Positions 23,928 to 35,664 are shown, counted from the stretch's first letter. The stretch is 64,000 nt of DNA from Artocarpus heterophyllus (GCA_025403435.1 CM046341.1:19801460-19865459); one strand, 5' to 3'. The notes: generated by a model not told the origin, from the letters alone. Numbers and translations: made by a program.

Positions 23928-24599
23928 TCAAAAGATCTGGATATCGAGAACAAAATTAGCCTCACCTAAATCCTTCATGTCAAACTGCTTGGTTAACCAT
24001 AATTTGACCGATAACAATGCCCCAACGTCATTGCCAATTAGCAGAATGTCATCTACATAGAGTAGTAGAAAAACCACCTTCCCATCCTTCATGTGTTTGT
24101 AAATACATGGCTCATCAACATTTTGTGAGAACCCATAAGTCTTGATCACTTGATCAAATCTTATGTTCCAAGAATGAGAGGCATGCTTAAGTCCATAAAT
24201 TGACTTTAGCAGTTTACAAACCTTACCCTCTTGACCCTTGACCTTGAACCCGTCTGGTTGTCCCATATAAATGGACTCATCATGATAGCCATTTAGAAAA
24301 GCCATCTTTACATCAATATGCCAAATCTCGTAGTCGAGAGCAGCAGCTATGGACAAGAGAATTTGGATGGACTTAAGCATGGCTATAGGCAAAAAGGTTT
24401 CCTCATAATCGATTCCTTCCTTTTACGTATAACCCCTAACTACCAATCTGGCCTTAAAGGTTTCGACCTTTCTATCCACTCCTCTTTTTCTCTTATAGAT
24501 CCACTTAAATCCTGTGGGTTTTACCCCTTTGGGAAGATCCACAAGCTCCTAGACCTGATTAGTCTCCATAGACTTCATCTCTATGTTCATGGCCTCTAT
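23928..24599 (-). pseudogene. C2 reverse transcriptase, central part
   Basis: The frame 24392-23928 carries KMAFLNGYHDESIYM, QPDGFKVKGQEGKVCKLLKS, IYGLKHASHSWN and the catalytic YVDDILLIGND (about 24060-24030). The N-terminal part (24599-24393) is recognisable (KPTGFKWIYKRKRG, ARLVVRGYT-like) but has stops, for example near 24425. The YVDD core is intact. Confidence 0.92.
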
Positions 24600-24914
24600 C
24601 TAGAGTTTTGAATCAACATCCTCCATAGCCTCTATGTAAGTACAAGTTTCCCTATCATGTTCAACTGGTTCAGCCAAAAAGACTTCCCCATTGAACATAT
24701 ACCTCTCAGGTTGACGCCCGATCCTCCCACTACGCCGAAGTCCCTTAGATTGTTGTTCAGATTCGTTTGGTTTTTCTACACTTATTGGAACGGTTTCATT
24801 TAGAACTTCCAGAGTGATCGGATCACTCCTTAACTCCTCAAGCACCACTTTGCTTCCAGGTTTAAAGTTGTCCATGTAACTCTCCTCAAGGAAAGTTGCA
24901 TTAGTTGAAACCAC
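24600..24914 (-). pseudogene. C2 pol linker between integrase and reverse transcriptase
   Basis: The frame has VSTNATFLEESYMDNF, RRSGRIGRQPERYMF and TCTYIEAMEDVDSKL. This is the low-complexity linker after copia integrase followed by the N-terminal edge of the reverse transcriptase region. A shift to the upstream integrase frame lies between 24915 and 25058. Confidence 0.88.
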
Positions 24915-25058
24915 GATTTTATTTTCCTTTGGGTTATAGAAATACCCCTTTAGTCCCTTTTGGATATCCTACAAACACGCAAACTTTTGAACGTGCTTCC
25001 AACTTATTCGCATCCTTAAATAGGACATGAGCTGGACATCCCCATATGCAAATATAGT

Positions 25059-25799
25059 TTAAGGATGTCTTTTTGCCCATCCACAACTCGTGAGAAGTTT
25101 AGGGACCGATTTTGAAGGCATATTATTCAAACGATAACATGTAGTTTGTAGTGCATATCCCAAAAAGGATAAAGGCAATGATGAATAACTCATCATGGAC
25201 CTGACCATGTCCAATAAAGTCCTATTCCTTCTCTCTGCTATGCCATTCTGCTGAGGAGTGCCCAGTACAGTTAAATGAGATAAAATCCTATTATCTAATA
25301 AGTGTCCCGAGAATTCATCAGAAAGGTATTCTCTACCTTGATCGGATCGAAGTGCCTTTATGGGTCTACCCAATTGCTTTTCCAGTTCAGCCTGAAACTC
25401 CCTGAACTCATCAAAAGTTTTGCTTTTGTGGTGCATCAGGTACACATACCCATACCTTGAGTAATCATCAATAAAAGTGACAAAGTACTCATACCCTCCT
25501 TGTGCCCGGATGTTCATTGATCCGCAAACATCACTATGCACAAGTTCTAGAACCCCTTCAGCCCTATTGCCCTTAGACCCAAATGGTCTTTTGGTCATTT
25601 TACCCTCCAAACAAGATTCACATTGAGGTATAGATTCCACCTTTAACTGACTTAAAGGTCCACCCTTTACCAACCTTTGAATCCTACTCAGGTTAATATG
25701 ACCAAAGCGTAAATGCCAAAGATAAGTCTTATTAGAGCGAGAAGTTTTAAGTCTTTTAAAGTTATTATCATTCATCTCAGCATTAAGCAGTAAGTCCAT
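25059..25799 (-). pseudogene. C2 integrase core
   Basis: GAG-pre-integrase zinc motif: WHLRFGHINLSRIQ with CESCLEGK. Catalytic residues are visible as D in ELVHSDVCG, D in RSDQGREYL and E in QQNGIAERRNR, the DDE triad of copia integrases. Further motifs are FVTFIDDYSRYGYVYLM and LLDMVRSMMSY. The frame ends at SCGWAKRHP after losing phase near the KTPYELW-type motif. This enzyme would insert the cDNA into the genome. Confidence 0.93.
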
Positions 25800-26062
25800 C
25801 TTAGGTTTGATAAAATAGATTGTTTTGCATCCATCCAGAATAGATAAAAGACTTGTTTTTACGAATCACCACTTTATCATTAAAAGAAACCAAATAGGAG
25901 TCTTTAAATAAACAAGCTACAGAAATTAAATTCCTTTTAAATTTAGGAACATAAAAACAATTTCACAAAATTAAATTCCTATAACTATCAAAATAAAGAT
26001 GGACGTCTCCCACTGCTTTCACAAAGACCAAGGATCCATTGCCCATCCGAAGCGTGAAGTCT

Positions 26063-26431
26063 TCATGTAGCAGACTTCTCGTTTCTTTGAACCCCTATAG
26101 AAAAACAACAAACATGATTAGTTGCACCAGAATCTATAACCCAAATGTCACTAGATTCTTTAACCAAACAAGTTTCTAAATATAGAAGATTACACCTACC
26201 TCCTTTAGAAAGGAAGTCTTTGCAATGCTTCTTTATGTGCCTGATCATCCTGCAGAAGAAGCACTTTAGCTTCTTCATGTTTTTCTTCTTTTTCTTGCTC
26301 TTAGGGCTAGTAGGAATAGAAGACTTCCTGTTCTTGGCCCGTTGCTTCTTTCCATTCCCAGAATTGAGATTGGAACCAGAAGCAGCTACCATATTGGCCT
26401 CTCCACCAGCAGGGGACTCCCTGATCAACAT
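26063..26431 (-). pseudogene. C2 gag C-terminus and protease site
   Basis: It carries the lysine-rich tract and the zinc knuckle CFFCRMIRHIKKHC, which has CX2CX4HX4C spacing but lacks the usual Gly. Next comes the protease active site DIWVIDSGATNHVC. Gag and pol appear to be one frame, as in most plant copia elements. The frame stops at 26063. Confidence 0.88.
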
Positions 26432-26644
26432 TTCAAACCCCTATAACTGTTTCATTAATTCTGTTAAGGTCATATCCCGCCTATTGCTTAAATTAAATAT
26501 AGCTCTAAATGGAATAAATTCCTTTGACAGAGTCTCAAAGACCATAGTCATCTGAGTTTCAGCATCGATGTCGGCTCCATTGGTTTGAGCCTTAGTGAGG
26601 TAACCCATGACCAACATTATGTGCTCCTTTACAGATGTCCCTGA
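26432..26644 (-). pseudogene. C2 gag, middle part, cut by G1
   Basis: SGTSVKEHIMLVMGYLTKAQ, TQMTMVFETLSKEFIPF and NLSNRRDMTLTELMKQL match the C1 gag. The frame is cut at 26644 by insertion of G1 and continues at 33335. The duplicated target is CCTGA. Confidence 0.9.
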
Positions 26645-27392
26645 TGATACGAACCTCGCCAAGAACTGACACGACTCTAACCAAAATTGGTTTCCAAGAT
26701 CAAATTCCTAATCGGTTTTGGATGAAATCGCGACCCGATGCCCAACAAGAAGCACGAACCTTGGTATGTGAGGACGCCATAATCAGCTATGGATAGACTG
26801 ATTGATAAGTCTATGAACGCCACGAAAATTTCCGATAAGTTCGAATAGTTCATTTAGGAACTAAAGAGAATTAAACCTCAAAATTATGTGTTATTACTTG
26901 TATTCCATTGAATGAAATTCGTTACAATATATAGGGGTTCCTATGCGAATTTTTAGCTCCTAATTCCCATGGAATTTCGGGAAAATCGTTTACCAAATGT
27001 CAAATCTAAACTAAATAAGAAAAGTTCCCTTAATGACTTAAAAGCCTTACAATAATAGAAATAACACAAATGCAAAAAGGAAACTAGACATTAAAAGGTA
27101 AATAAGCTGATTCTTCTCGCCATGTGTCGCCTCAAAACAGGAAAGTAACTGAAATGGAAATTACTCAATCCCTTCTAGAGCTTGAATCACGCATTTGTTG
27201 GTCTGGTTGTCGCATGCAATTCCCTCAATGGGCCTCCATGCAATAGCTTGAGCCCAAGTTGCTTGAATCAGCCCAATAAGCGTTTCTTTAAACTTCTTCG
27301 CACGAGCTCTCGTAACCGGACCAATGGGAACTTGAATTGGATCTGAATATGTCTCCCACATGCTCTTGCTTGTGCTAACGATGTCCTCATCA
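26645..27392 (-). repeat. G1 3' LTR (748 bp)
   Basis: On the minus strand it runs from TGATGAGGACATC (27392) to GTTCGTATCA (26645). The first 230 bp or so also encode the tail of the integrase frame. A GAATTTCATTCAATGGAATAC-like segment is shared with all other family LTRs. Confidence 0.95.
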
Positions 27393-27424
27393 TTCCCCTC
27401 CTCTTGAGAAGGATTTGTCCTCAA
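27161..27424 (-). pseudogene. G1 integrase tail, extending into the 3' LTR
   Basis: The frame begins upstream of the purine tract (RTNPSQEEGNDEDIVS), crosses it and the LTR border at 27392, then continues DPIQVPIGPVTRARAKKFKE to a stop at 27161. About 77 codons lie in the LTR. The same tail, GPVTRAQAKKFKEAL, is in G3. Such overlap of the integrase tail with the 3' LTR has been reported for CRM elements. A small deletion upstream separates this frame from the core domain. Confidence 0.9.
27393..27405 (-). other. G1 polypurine tract
   Basis: The minus strand reads AAGAGGAGGGGAA directly before TGATGAGGACATC. G2 (40071-40083) and G3 (43494-43506) have the same tract. It is also translated, as QEEGN, because the frame runs through. 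Confidence 0.92.
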
Positions 27425-27474
27425 ATCGTCGCCTGCATCAAAAGGACTTAGGTCAGAAACATTAAAGGAGGCAC

Positions 27475-28245
27475 TTACACCATACTCACTTGGGCATTAT
27501 CATTGATCCTTTCAAGGATTTGAAATGGACCGTCCCCTCTAGGCAACAACTTGGATTTCCTTTGTTTCAAAAATCGTTCCCTATGTAAGTGCAACCACAC
27601 CCAATCGTCGGGTTCGAAGACGAGCTTGTGACGCCCTTTGTTGGCTTGTTCAGCATATTGTTTAGTCCTTCGCTCGATGTTGAGTCTTGCCTTCTCGTGT
27701 ATCTGCTTAACAAGATTAGCTTTTCTTTTTCCATCTAAATTCACATGCTCAGACAAAGGTAATGGCATTAAATCCAAAGGAGTTAAAGGATTAAGACCAT
27801 AAACAATTTCAAACGGTGAAAATTGTGTAGCAGAATGAACAGATCGATTATAAGCAAAATCAACATGTGGTAAACACTCCTCCCATGTTTTGATGTTCTT
27901 TTTAATGACAGCCCTCAACAAAGTAGACAAGGTTCTATTCACAACTTCTGTTTGACCATTGGTTTGAGGGTGACAAGTAGTTGAAAACAATAGTTTAGTC
28001 CCTAACTTAGCCCACAAAGTCTTCCAAAAGTAGCTTAAGAACTTGGTGTCCCTATCAGAAACAATTGTCCTAGGCATACCATGAAGTCTCACAATTTCCC
28101 TAAAGAACAAATCAGCAACATTGGAAGCATCATCTGTCTTGTGGCATGGAATAAAATGGGCCATCTTTGAAAACCTATCCACGACCACAAATATCGAGTC
28201 TCTTCCCCGTTTAGACCTAGGCAAACCTAACACAAAATCCATCAA
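27475..28245 (-). pseudogene. G1 integrase catalytic core
   Basis: Catalytic acids are visible: D in [13 protein letters not shown] in [13 protein letters not shown] and E in [19 protein letters not shown]. Downstream are [19 protein letters not shown] and the GPF/Y-type segment [19 protein letters not shown]. The frame is separated from the reverse transcriptase frame by a single TAG (a Trp codon in related copies) near 28250. It ends early at 27475, where related copies read YKLDLPSEYG. Confidence 0.94.
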
Positions 28246-28254
28246 AATATCAAT

Positions 28255-29652
28255 CTAGGGTTCACTAGGTATTGGTAAAGGGGTGTACAAACCATGGGGC
28301 TGCACTCTTGATTTAGCCTGCCTACAAGTTACACATCTACCACAAAGCCTCTCAACATCTCGTTTCATATGTGGCCAATAGAAGTGTTCCTGTAACATAG
28401 CCAAAGTCTTTATTACTCCAAAATGTCCCATCAATCCTCCCCCATAGGATTCTCTCACTAGCAAATCTCTTAATGAACAATTAGGCACACATAATTTATT
28501 CTCCCGAAACAAGTATCCCTCATGCCTAAAGTACTTACCACTAGCAATTCTCTCACAAGCTTGATACTCAGTACTAAAGTCACGGTCATCAGCATATAAC
28601 TCTTTAATGTGTTCAAAACCCAGTAGTTTAGCATTAAGAGTTGAGATTAAGACATACCTGCGAGAAAGTGCATCGGCAACGGCGTTTTCCTTACCTTGCT
28701 TATAGCGAATGACATACGGAAATGTCTCTATGAATTCTACCCAATGAGCATGCCTCTTGTTTAGCTTGTGCTGGCCCTTCAAGTGTTTCAGGGACTCATG
28801 ATCGGTGTGAATCACGAACTCCTTAGGCCATAGGTAGTGCTGCCACGTCTCTAATGCCCGAACCAATGCATACATCTCTTTATCATAAGTTGGGTAATTA
28901 AGAGTTGCCCCATTCAGCTTCTCACTGAAATATGCTATTGGTCTCCCTTCCTGCATTAAAACAGCACCAATTCCAACACCTGAAGCATCACATTCAATCT
29001 CAAAAGTTTTGGTAAAATTAGGTAAGGATAACAATGGAGCATTTGTCAACTTCTCCTTGAGTAGCTGAAATGCCTTTTCTTGCTCTTCTCCCCATCTAAA
29101 CCCAACATTCTTTTTGATGACTTCAGTCAGTGGTGCAGCTATAGTACTGAAATCATTCACAAACCGTTGGTAGAAACTAGCAAGTCCATGAAAACTCCGT
29201 ACGTTTCCCACACTAGTTGGACTTGGCCACTCCTGGATGGCTCGCACCTTTTCTTCATCAACCTGCATACCTTGAGCACTAACAACAAAACCAAGAAACA
29301 CAAGCTTATCTGTGCAAAAGGTACATTTCTTGAGGTTAGCATACAACTTTTCCTTCCGCAAAACATCTAAAACAAGTTTCAAATGTTCAATATGTTCATC
29401 CAAATTGCTGCTATAGATAAGGATATCATCAAAATAAACAACGACAAATTTTCCAATAAAAGCTCGCAAAACATGGTTCATTAAACGCATAAATGTGCTT
29501 GGCGCATTGGTTAAACCGAAAGGCATTACCAACCACTCATACAAGCCTTGTTTTGTTTTGAAAGCCATCTTCCACTCGTCTCCCTCTTTCATGCGAATTT
29601 GATGATATCCACTCTTCAGATCAATTTTAGAAAACACACAAGCGCCATGCAA
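28255..29652 (-). pseudogene. G1 reverse transcriptase, RNase H and integrase zinc domain (465-codon frame)
   Basis: Uninterrupted for 465 codons. Reverse transcriptase motifs: [35 protein letters not shown] and catalytic [12 protein letters not shown] (about residues 70-80). RNase [34 protein letters not shown] and [10 protein letters not shown]. The end has the integrase HHCC zinc motif: [19 protein letters not shown] with CGRCVTC, then [14 protein letters not shown]. The upstream part of reverse transcriptase is in another frame, with a shift at about 29650. Confidence 0.95.
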
Positions 29653-30917
29653 TTCATCAACATGTCATCCAAGCGAGGAATGGGATGTCGATACTTTACC
29701 GTGATGTTGTTGATGGCTTGACAATCAACGCACATCCTCCAAGTCCCATCTTTCTTAGGCACAAGTAAAACTGGTACGGTGCACGGGCTCATGCTTTCTC
29801 TCACGTGTCCCTTCTCCATCAACTCATTTACCTGTCGTTGGAGTTCCTTTGTCTCCTCGGGATTACTCCCATAGGCTGGTCGGTTTGGGATTGTAGCTCC
29901 AGGTATGAAGTCCATTTGATGTTCAATCTCGCGGATTAGAGGTAAACCTTGCGGTGTTTCCTCGGGAAAGATATCCTCATAATCCTGCAAAAGAGAAACA
30001 ACAGAACTATGCAAGGTGGAATCAAGATCGTTAGTGTTTAATAACGCCTCCTTGTACATGAGTAAAATCATCGGCTGATTAGAAAACAAAGCTCTTCTCA
30101 CATCACTCTTTCTGGCATAAAAGTTTATTTTTCTCTCTACTTTTCTCTCATTGGCTGATTGTGAATTCTTTTCAACCCTCTCAATTTTGTCTCCCTTGCT
30201 CTCTTTGCTCTCCTTTTTCTCGGCCATCTCTCCTTTTTTTCTCTCACTGGCCGAACTCTCTTGCTGCACTCCCACTCTTGATTTTTCTTCGCTCTTCATT
30301 TTTTTATCACTTTCTCTCTGTAAGCTCACTTGGTCTTCATAGACCTGTTTTGGTGTTAATGGAACAAGAGTGATCATTTTTTGATTGTGAACAAATGAGT
30401 ACTTGTTGGTGAAACCATCAGGCTTAACTCGCCGATCAAATTGCCATGGTCTGCCTAACAATAAGTGCCCAGCTTGCATCGAAACCACATCGCAAAAAAC
30501 TTCATCTTCATATCTTCCAATGCGAAAAGAAACTAACACTTGCTTATGCACCTTTACCTCACCAGTATCATTTAACCATTGCAATTTATATGGTCGAGGA
30601 TGCTTAATTGTTGGTAGCCCTAACTTCTCTACCATGGTTGTGCTTGCAACATTAGTACAACTCCCACCATCAATAATCACACTACATACCTTGTTTTGAA
30701 CGTGGCACCTAGTGTGGAAGATGTTTTACCGTTGCACCTCTTCATCTTCTTCTTTGGCTTGCACACTTAAAGCTCTCCTTGTAACCAACAATTCTCCTTG
30801 GACAGCACACTCCTCATCGTCGGCATCCTCTAATGAAGGCATAGAATCATTGTCCGAATCCTCCTCTGTTTCAATGTCTCCATTGTCCCGCATCACCATA
30901 ACTCGTTTGTTCGGACA
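29616..30917 (-). pseudogene. G1 protease, linker and N-terminal reverse transcriptase
   Basis: The protease motif is VIIDGGSCTNVAS with HLLLGRPWQFDRR downstream. The highly charged linker includes KKMKSEEKSRVG and KESKGDKIERVEK. Next come YEDIFPEETPQGLP, MDFIPGATIPNRPAY and VPVLLVPKKDGTWRMCVD, the start of the polymerase. One stop lies near 30725 upstream of the protease. A frameshift near 29650 ends the frame. Confidence 0.92.
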
Positions 30918-31982
30918 TTAGCTTGCTATATGACCCCTGCCTTGACATTTAAAACATTTAATATCACGAGTCAGAGTAGTGGAAGAATCGGATTTACCTT
31001 GATCCCCATGGCTGGCCACCTCTTGTTTTTGCTCGATCTTTGGCTTGGGGTTGGATTGCTTCTCATCCCTCTTCCATTGGTTGATTTTCCAAGCTGATGT
31101 ACTTGGGTTTTGGCTAGGACGTGTGTTACTGCCCCTCCTCATAAGTTGATTCTCAATTTTAATAGCCATGTGCACCATGTCCTCCAACTCCACATAATGT
31201 TGTAACTCAACGGCATTGTGAATATCTCGGTTCAAACCCGCCAAAAACCTTGCCATTGTAGCCTCCCGATCCTCCTCTATATTAGCCCAAATCATCATAA
31301 CCTCCATCTCCTTATAGTACTCCTCTACACTCCGGTTGTCCTGCTTAAGGTTTTGTAGTTTGTTGTACAACTCCCGGTAGTAGTAAGTTGGTACAAATCG
31401 CTTCCTCATTATGGTCTTCATCTCTTCCCATGACTCAATAGGCCGCTCTCTCTTTCGTCTCCTATTTATAACAAGCTGATCCAACCAAGTAATAGCATAA
31501 TCAGAAAATTCAATTACAACCAATTTTACCTTCTTTGCCTCAGAATAGTAGTGGCAGTCAAAGATGAACTCCATTTTCTTCTCTCATTCTAGGTACGCTT
31601 CTGGATTGGATTTGCCTTGAAATGATGGTATCTTCATTTTTATGCCTCTCAGACTATCATCTTCCCTGTTCCTAACTCCTCTATCTCGTCCAAATCTTCG
31701 GTGACTACCCGCTGAATCTTCTCCTTCGTCAAACTCTTCCCCATCAATCCTCTAGTAGTCATTAACCTTTCCTCTAACCGGAACCCTTTCTCACCTACGC
31801 GCATGAGGAACATGTTGTGGCTGTTCCACACGTGCACTCTTTATCTGGTCTATCCTCTCATGAAGCTGTCCTATCTCTCCCCTCAACAATCGCCTCATCT
31901 CCCCCATCATCGCTTCCATAAGAAGTTTTGGGTCTGCTGCACCCGAGGTACCCTCAATAGTGTTCTTGCTGTTGTTTGACAT
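30918..31982 (-). pseudogene. G1 gag, frameshifted
   Basis: The likely start is ATG 31982 (MSNNSKNTIEGTSGA). An N-terminal coiled-coil-like helix (EAMMGEMRRLLRGEIGQLHERID) follows. The capsid core is in a later frame (31574-30918), including YSEAKKVKLVVIEFSDYAI, RKRFVPTYYYRELYNKL and REATMARFLAGLNRDI. The nucleocapsid knuckle CFKCQGRGHIAS is hit by a TAA in place of Gln just before its last Cys. There are at least two frameshifts, near 31830 and 31575-31650. Confidence 0.92.
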
Positions 31983-32566
31983 TTTCCAAAGGACCTTACC
32001 ACACTCCCTTACGTGTTTCACTTGTGAATTGGTTCACTCAATTTCACTCATGTTTACACTCAATACTTTCGGCTTTTGTCCACTCTAATGCTCTCGCCTC
32101 TATGCCTTTTTCCACTCGTTAATTCTCACTCAGTTTCTATAAAACTAGTCAAATCAATATCAAAATTTCCTTGACAATTCACAAATTGATTACCAAAGAG
32201 ACAAGACTATAATAGGAACAAAGAATTTAGGCTTTCAAAATCACACCCAAAAGGAACAAAATTTCAGCAAAAATTTTTGGTCTATACAGGGAATTCAATT
32301 TCGGATTCCTTAAATGATGAATAACAAGAATCTAGAAAAAAAATTTGAGGAAGGTTTCTAGACTTTTTTTTTTTTTTTTTCGGATCCTCTTGTTTTTCTT
32401 CTTTTCCTTTTTTTTTTCTTTTCTTTTCGTTTCTTATCTTTCTTTCTTTTCTTTTCGGATCCTTTTTTTTTTTTAAACCGACTTTGATAATGGAAATCAA
32501 AACTCACGAACAACTGAAACAAATATAAACTAAGAGAACGGATAAGCAAAACCTGATTAGAACCTC
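31983..32566 (-). other. G1 leader with a homopurine tract
   Basis: No coding content. From about 32363 to 32475 the minus strand is almost pure purine (AAAAGAAAGAAA-type). The same leader position in G2 (about 52570-52660) and G3 (about 49262-49356) has such a tract, so it is a family trait. Confidence 0.75.
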
Positions 32567-32581
32567 GCTCTGATTACCAAA
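32567..32581 (-). other. G1 primer binding site
   Basis: The minus strand reads TTTGGTAATCAGAGC right after the 5' LTR. It is the initiator-methionine tRNA site with one extra A (TGGTATCAGAGC expected). Confidence 0.85.
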
Positions 32582-33329
32582 TGATACGAACCTCGCCAAG
32601 AACTGACGCGACTCTAACCAAAATTGGTTTCCAAGATCAAATTCCTAATCGGTTTTGGATGGAACCGCGACCCGATGCCCAACAAGAAGCACGAACCTTG
32701 GTATGTGAGGACGCCACAATCAGCTATGGATGGACTGATTGATAAGTCTATGAACGCCACGGAAATTTCTGATAAGTTCGAATAGTTCGTTTAGGAACTA
32801 AAGAGAATTAAACCTCAAAATTATGTGTTATTACTTGTATTCCATTGAATGAAATTTGTTACAATATATAGGGGTTCCTATGCGAATTTTCAGCTCCTAA
32901 TTCCCATGGAATTTTGGGAAAATCGTTTACCCAATGTCAAATCTAAACTAAATAAGGAAAGTTCCTTTAATGGCTTAAAAGCCTTACAATAATAGAAATA
33001 ACACAAATGCAAAAAGGAAACTAGACATTAAAAGGTAAATAAGCTGATTCTTCTCGCCATGTGTCGCCTCAAAACGAGAAAGTAACTGAAATGGAAATTA
33101 CTCAATCCCTTCTAGAGCTTGAATCATGCATTTGTTGGTCTGGTTGTCGCATGCAATTCCCTCAATGGGCCTCCATGCAACAGCTTGAGCCCAAGTTGCT
33201 TGAATCAGCCCAATAAGCGTTTCTTTAAACTTCTTCGTACGAGCTCTCGTAACCGGACCAATGGGAACTTGAATTGGATCTTAATATGTCTCCCACGTGC
33301 TCTTGCTTGTGCTAACGATGTCCTCATCA
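32582..33329 (-). repeat. G1 5' LTR (748 bp)
   Basis: Ends and length match the 3' LTR. It carries the same open frame for the integrase tail near its start. The right flank is CCTGA (33330-33334). Confidence 0.95.
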
Positions 33330-33334
33330 CCTGA

Positions 33335-33707
33335 CCTCTGCTTACAGCTAAGAAATTTTCAAAGCTCCCCTTGCTGATTTGTTACGGCTTGGCCTCCAAA
33401 CATGTCTTCAAGATTATCCAAGATCTGCTTTGCAGTCTCATAGTCTACATGTTGAGCCTACAACACGTTATTCATACTGGCCATAGCATAGCAGCAGGTC
33501 TGATCGTTTACATCTTTCCAGCGATCATACGCTTGGAATTACTCATTAGTGGAATCTCCCATAGGCTCGGGAGGACAAGGGGTTGTCAGGACAAATTTTA
33601 GTTTCTTAAAGGAGGGGACGATATCCAGGTTTCGTTTTCAATCATTATAATTCTCTCCAGTTAATAGGTTTTTTATCAAGTATCGAAGATAAAGCATTTT
33701 TAGACAT
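33335..33707 (-). pseudogene. C2 gag N-terminus, cut by G1
   Basis: On the minus strand, ATG at 33707 starts MSKNALSSILDK, like C1 MSKNTLRSILDK. A broken frame follows with NNVLQAQHVDYETAKQILD and NLEDMFGGQA. It joins the frame at 26644 once G1 and one CCTGA are removed. Confidence 0.85.
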
Positions 33708-35367
33708 TTTTGATCTACAATAAAGAATCATATACCAAACATAAGCAAACATACAATAATAATTTAGTAAGATAACACAATCATGTAATAAACATACAAA
33801 TGTGTTTATGTGTCAAAACCTTGAAAATATCACAATCTTATAACGATAATTCCCAACTTAGAATTCAACAAGCTCTTAGGGGAGTCATGCCAAATTCAAT
33901 TAGGAACATGGTCCCCTCCTGATTAATATATGCCATCCAGGATTCGTATGATCTGGCATGTATTAATAATCGTTTCTTTAGCCATTAATTTTATTAACAG
34001 AGCTCCTAGGGGAGATTAATAATAAAATTAAGGTGAGTGTATAATCATCGTTTTAATATTTTATCCATGATTTATAATCACCACCTAGGGGTGTGCAACT
34101 ATAAATCATGTTAAAATACCTTATCCTCTCAGAGATCTAATCTGGTACATGATAGAAATCCCTTCCTAGGGTTTGGGACCACCATGTTCTTCCTATGGGC
34201 CAATGATGGAGGCCGTAGGTCCTCTCTTCGAAAACATTCTCCCAGTCAATCTTTTGAAATCAAGGTTTTATTTTAAAACACATGCATGAACAATTTTAAT
34301 ATGAGTGGCACTCCCTATTCTATATGACATGTTATCAATATACATGGCAAATCATATTATAACATAGACAAGCAAAGCAATCAAGCAAAGCTACAAGCAA
34401 ATAATAATAACCGTAATATTATGGTTCCACCCTAGAGAATAGAAAATAAAAATCATAAGAGAACAATCGAAACATATTATCACTTCTTCATCCTTGAATC
34501 CTCAAGTTGTATACTTCTTCATGTAATGCTCATCTTCAAGTCTTCAATCCCATATGAATCGAATATCTCATATTTTCAGTCATATCCAAATTCAATGTTT
34601 CTCAGAATTGTCCAAAAAATAAAATTAAAACTACATTAAAAAATTACACCTTTTTTGGAAAAATTTTCAGCTCTCTGTCGATAAGCCAATCTGGGTGATC
34701 AGCTTGTCGGTCATGATCTATCGGCCTGCCGATCTTCACAGATCAGCCTATCGTTTCACGACAGATCGGCCTGATTTTTGCCCCTCTATCGGCCTGCCAA
34801 ACCTCACATCTGGCCTATCGATCGCGACCATCGGCCTACCGAACTAGAAGGTTCAGCTTGCCGACCGAGCAAAAATCACTTGCTCTAGAAAATACAATTT
34901 TTAATGCAATTCATCAATTATGTTTTAACAATTCAAAAACATAAAATTAGAGACTCAAGAAATTCCTGGGACTGTCATCATCCATCTTCTAGATTCGCCT
35001 TCTAGATCCGTCTTCTCTGAATGTTGATTTAATTATGAAATTCTTACAAATTTAAAATTAAATAATAATCCCTAGACGGAGATGAAAGTCCGCAATCTAG
35101 TTACATGAAAAAACTTAGATACACATTCTAACCTCTAAGGAACCATAATCAGTATTAATTAATTAATTAATTAATAATTAAATAACCATTTAATCGACCA
35201 TAATTAATTAATGAGCATTCACCACATAATCCATGACAACATAAAAGTATTTAGAAATCTAGAGTGCCAACTCTTTATAAAATTAAATTCAAACATAGGA
35301 GAGATCAAGATCACAAAATTTATGCATATAGTGTGATCACAAACTTGTAAATTTATGTAAAAACTAA
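33708..35367 (-). other. C2 untranslated leader
   Basis: About 1.66 kb, collinear with the C1 leader. It includes the cluster of CGGCCTGCCGATC-type words at 34680-34865 and an AATTAATTAATT run near 35155. No gene was seen. Confidence 0.75.
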
Positions 35368-35381
35368 GGCTCTGATACTAA
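35368..35381 (-). other. C2 primer binding site
   Basis: The minus strand reads TTAGTATCAGAGCC next to the LTR end TTTTTTCAACA. One transition separates it from TTGGTATCAGAGCC. Confidence 0.85.
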
Positions 35382-35664
35382 TTGTTGAAAAAATAGTACG
35401 CAGTGAAATTTTAAAAATTTTATATCAGAGTATTTTTCAAAACATAAGTTTGACATGCTATATGCATAAATTAACCAGATCTTACTAACCTTTGAATGCC
35501 GAATAACTCCCGTAATCCGTGAAGAGAAGTAACGTTCTAGAAAAGCCTCAGCCAACTAGTCTTCTTTGCTATTCTCTATCTACGATTGGAGTGAGTGTGG
35601 GCTCACACGTATAGCTCTTCCACCAGGTGACTCTCCTTTCAACCAATTGAGAGAACCCAAAGCT

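Larger units (their letters stand above)
26645..33329 (-). mobile_element. G1: complete Ty3/gypsy CRM-like element in the gag gene of C2
   Basis: This is the most complete gypsy copy: 6685 bp, two 748-bp LTRs, duplication CCTGA at 26640-26644 and 33330-33334. Order on the minus strand is 5' LTR, primer site, leader, gag, protease, reverse transcriptase, RNase H, integrase, purine tract, 3' LTR, which is the Ty3/gypsy order. I count about 22 differences between its LTRs, about 3%, nearly all transitions. Coding regions carry several stops and shifts. I assign it to the CRM chromovirus group from the TGATGAGGACATC LTR start, the polyprotein running into the 3' LTR, and the reverse transcriptase sequence. 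Confidence 0.94.

Noticed and set aside
26145..26555. 136-codon plus-strand frame opposite C2 gag
   Set aside because: Same shadow effect as in C1. The minus frame carries the zinc knuckle and protease site.
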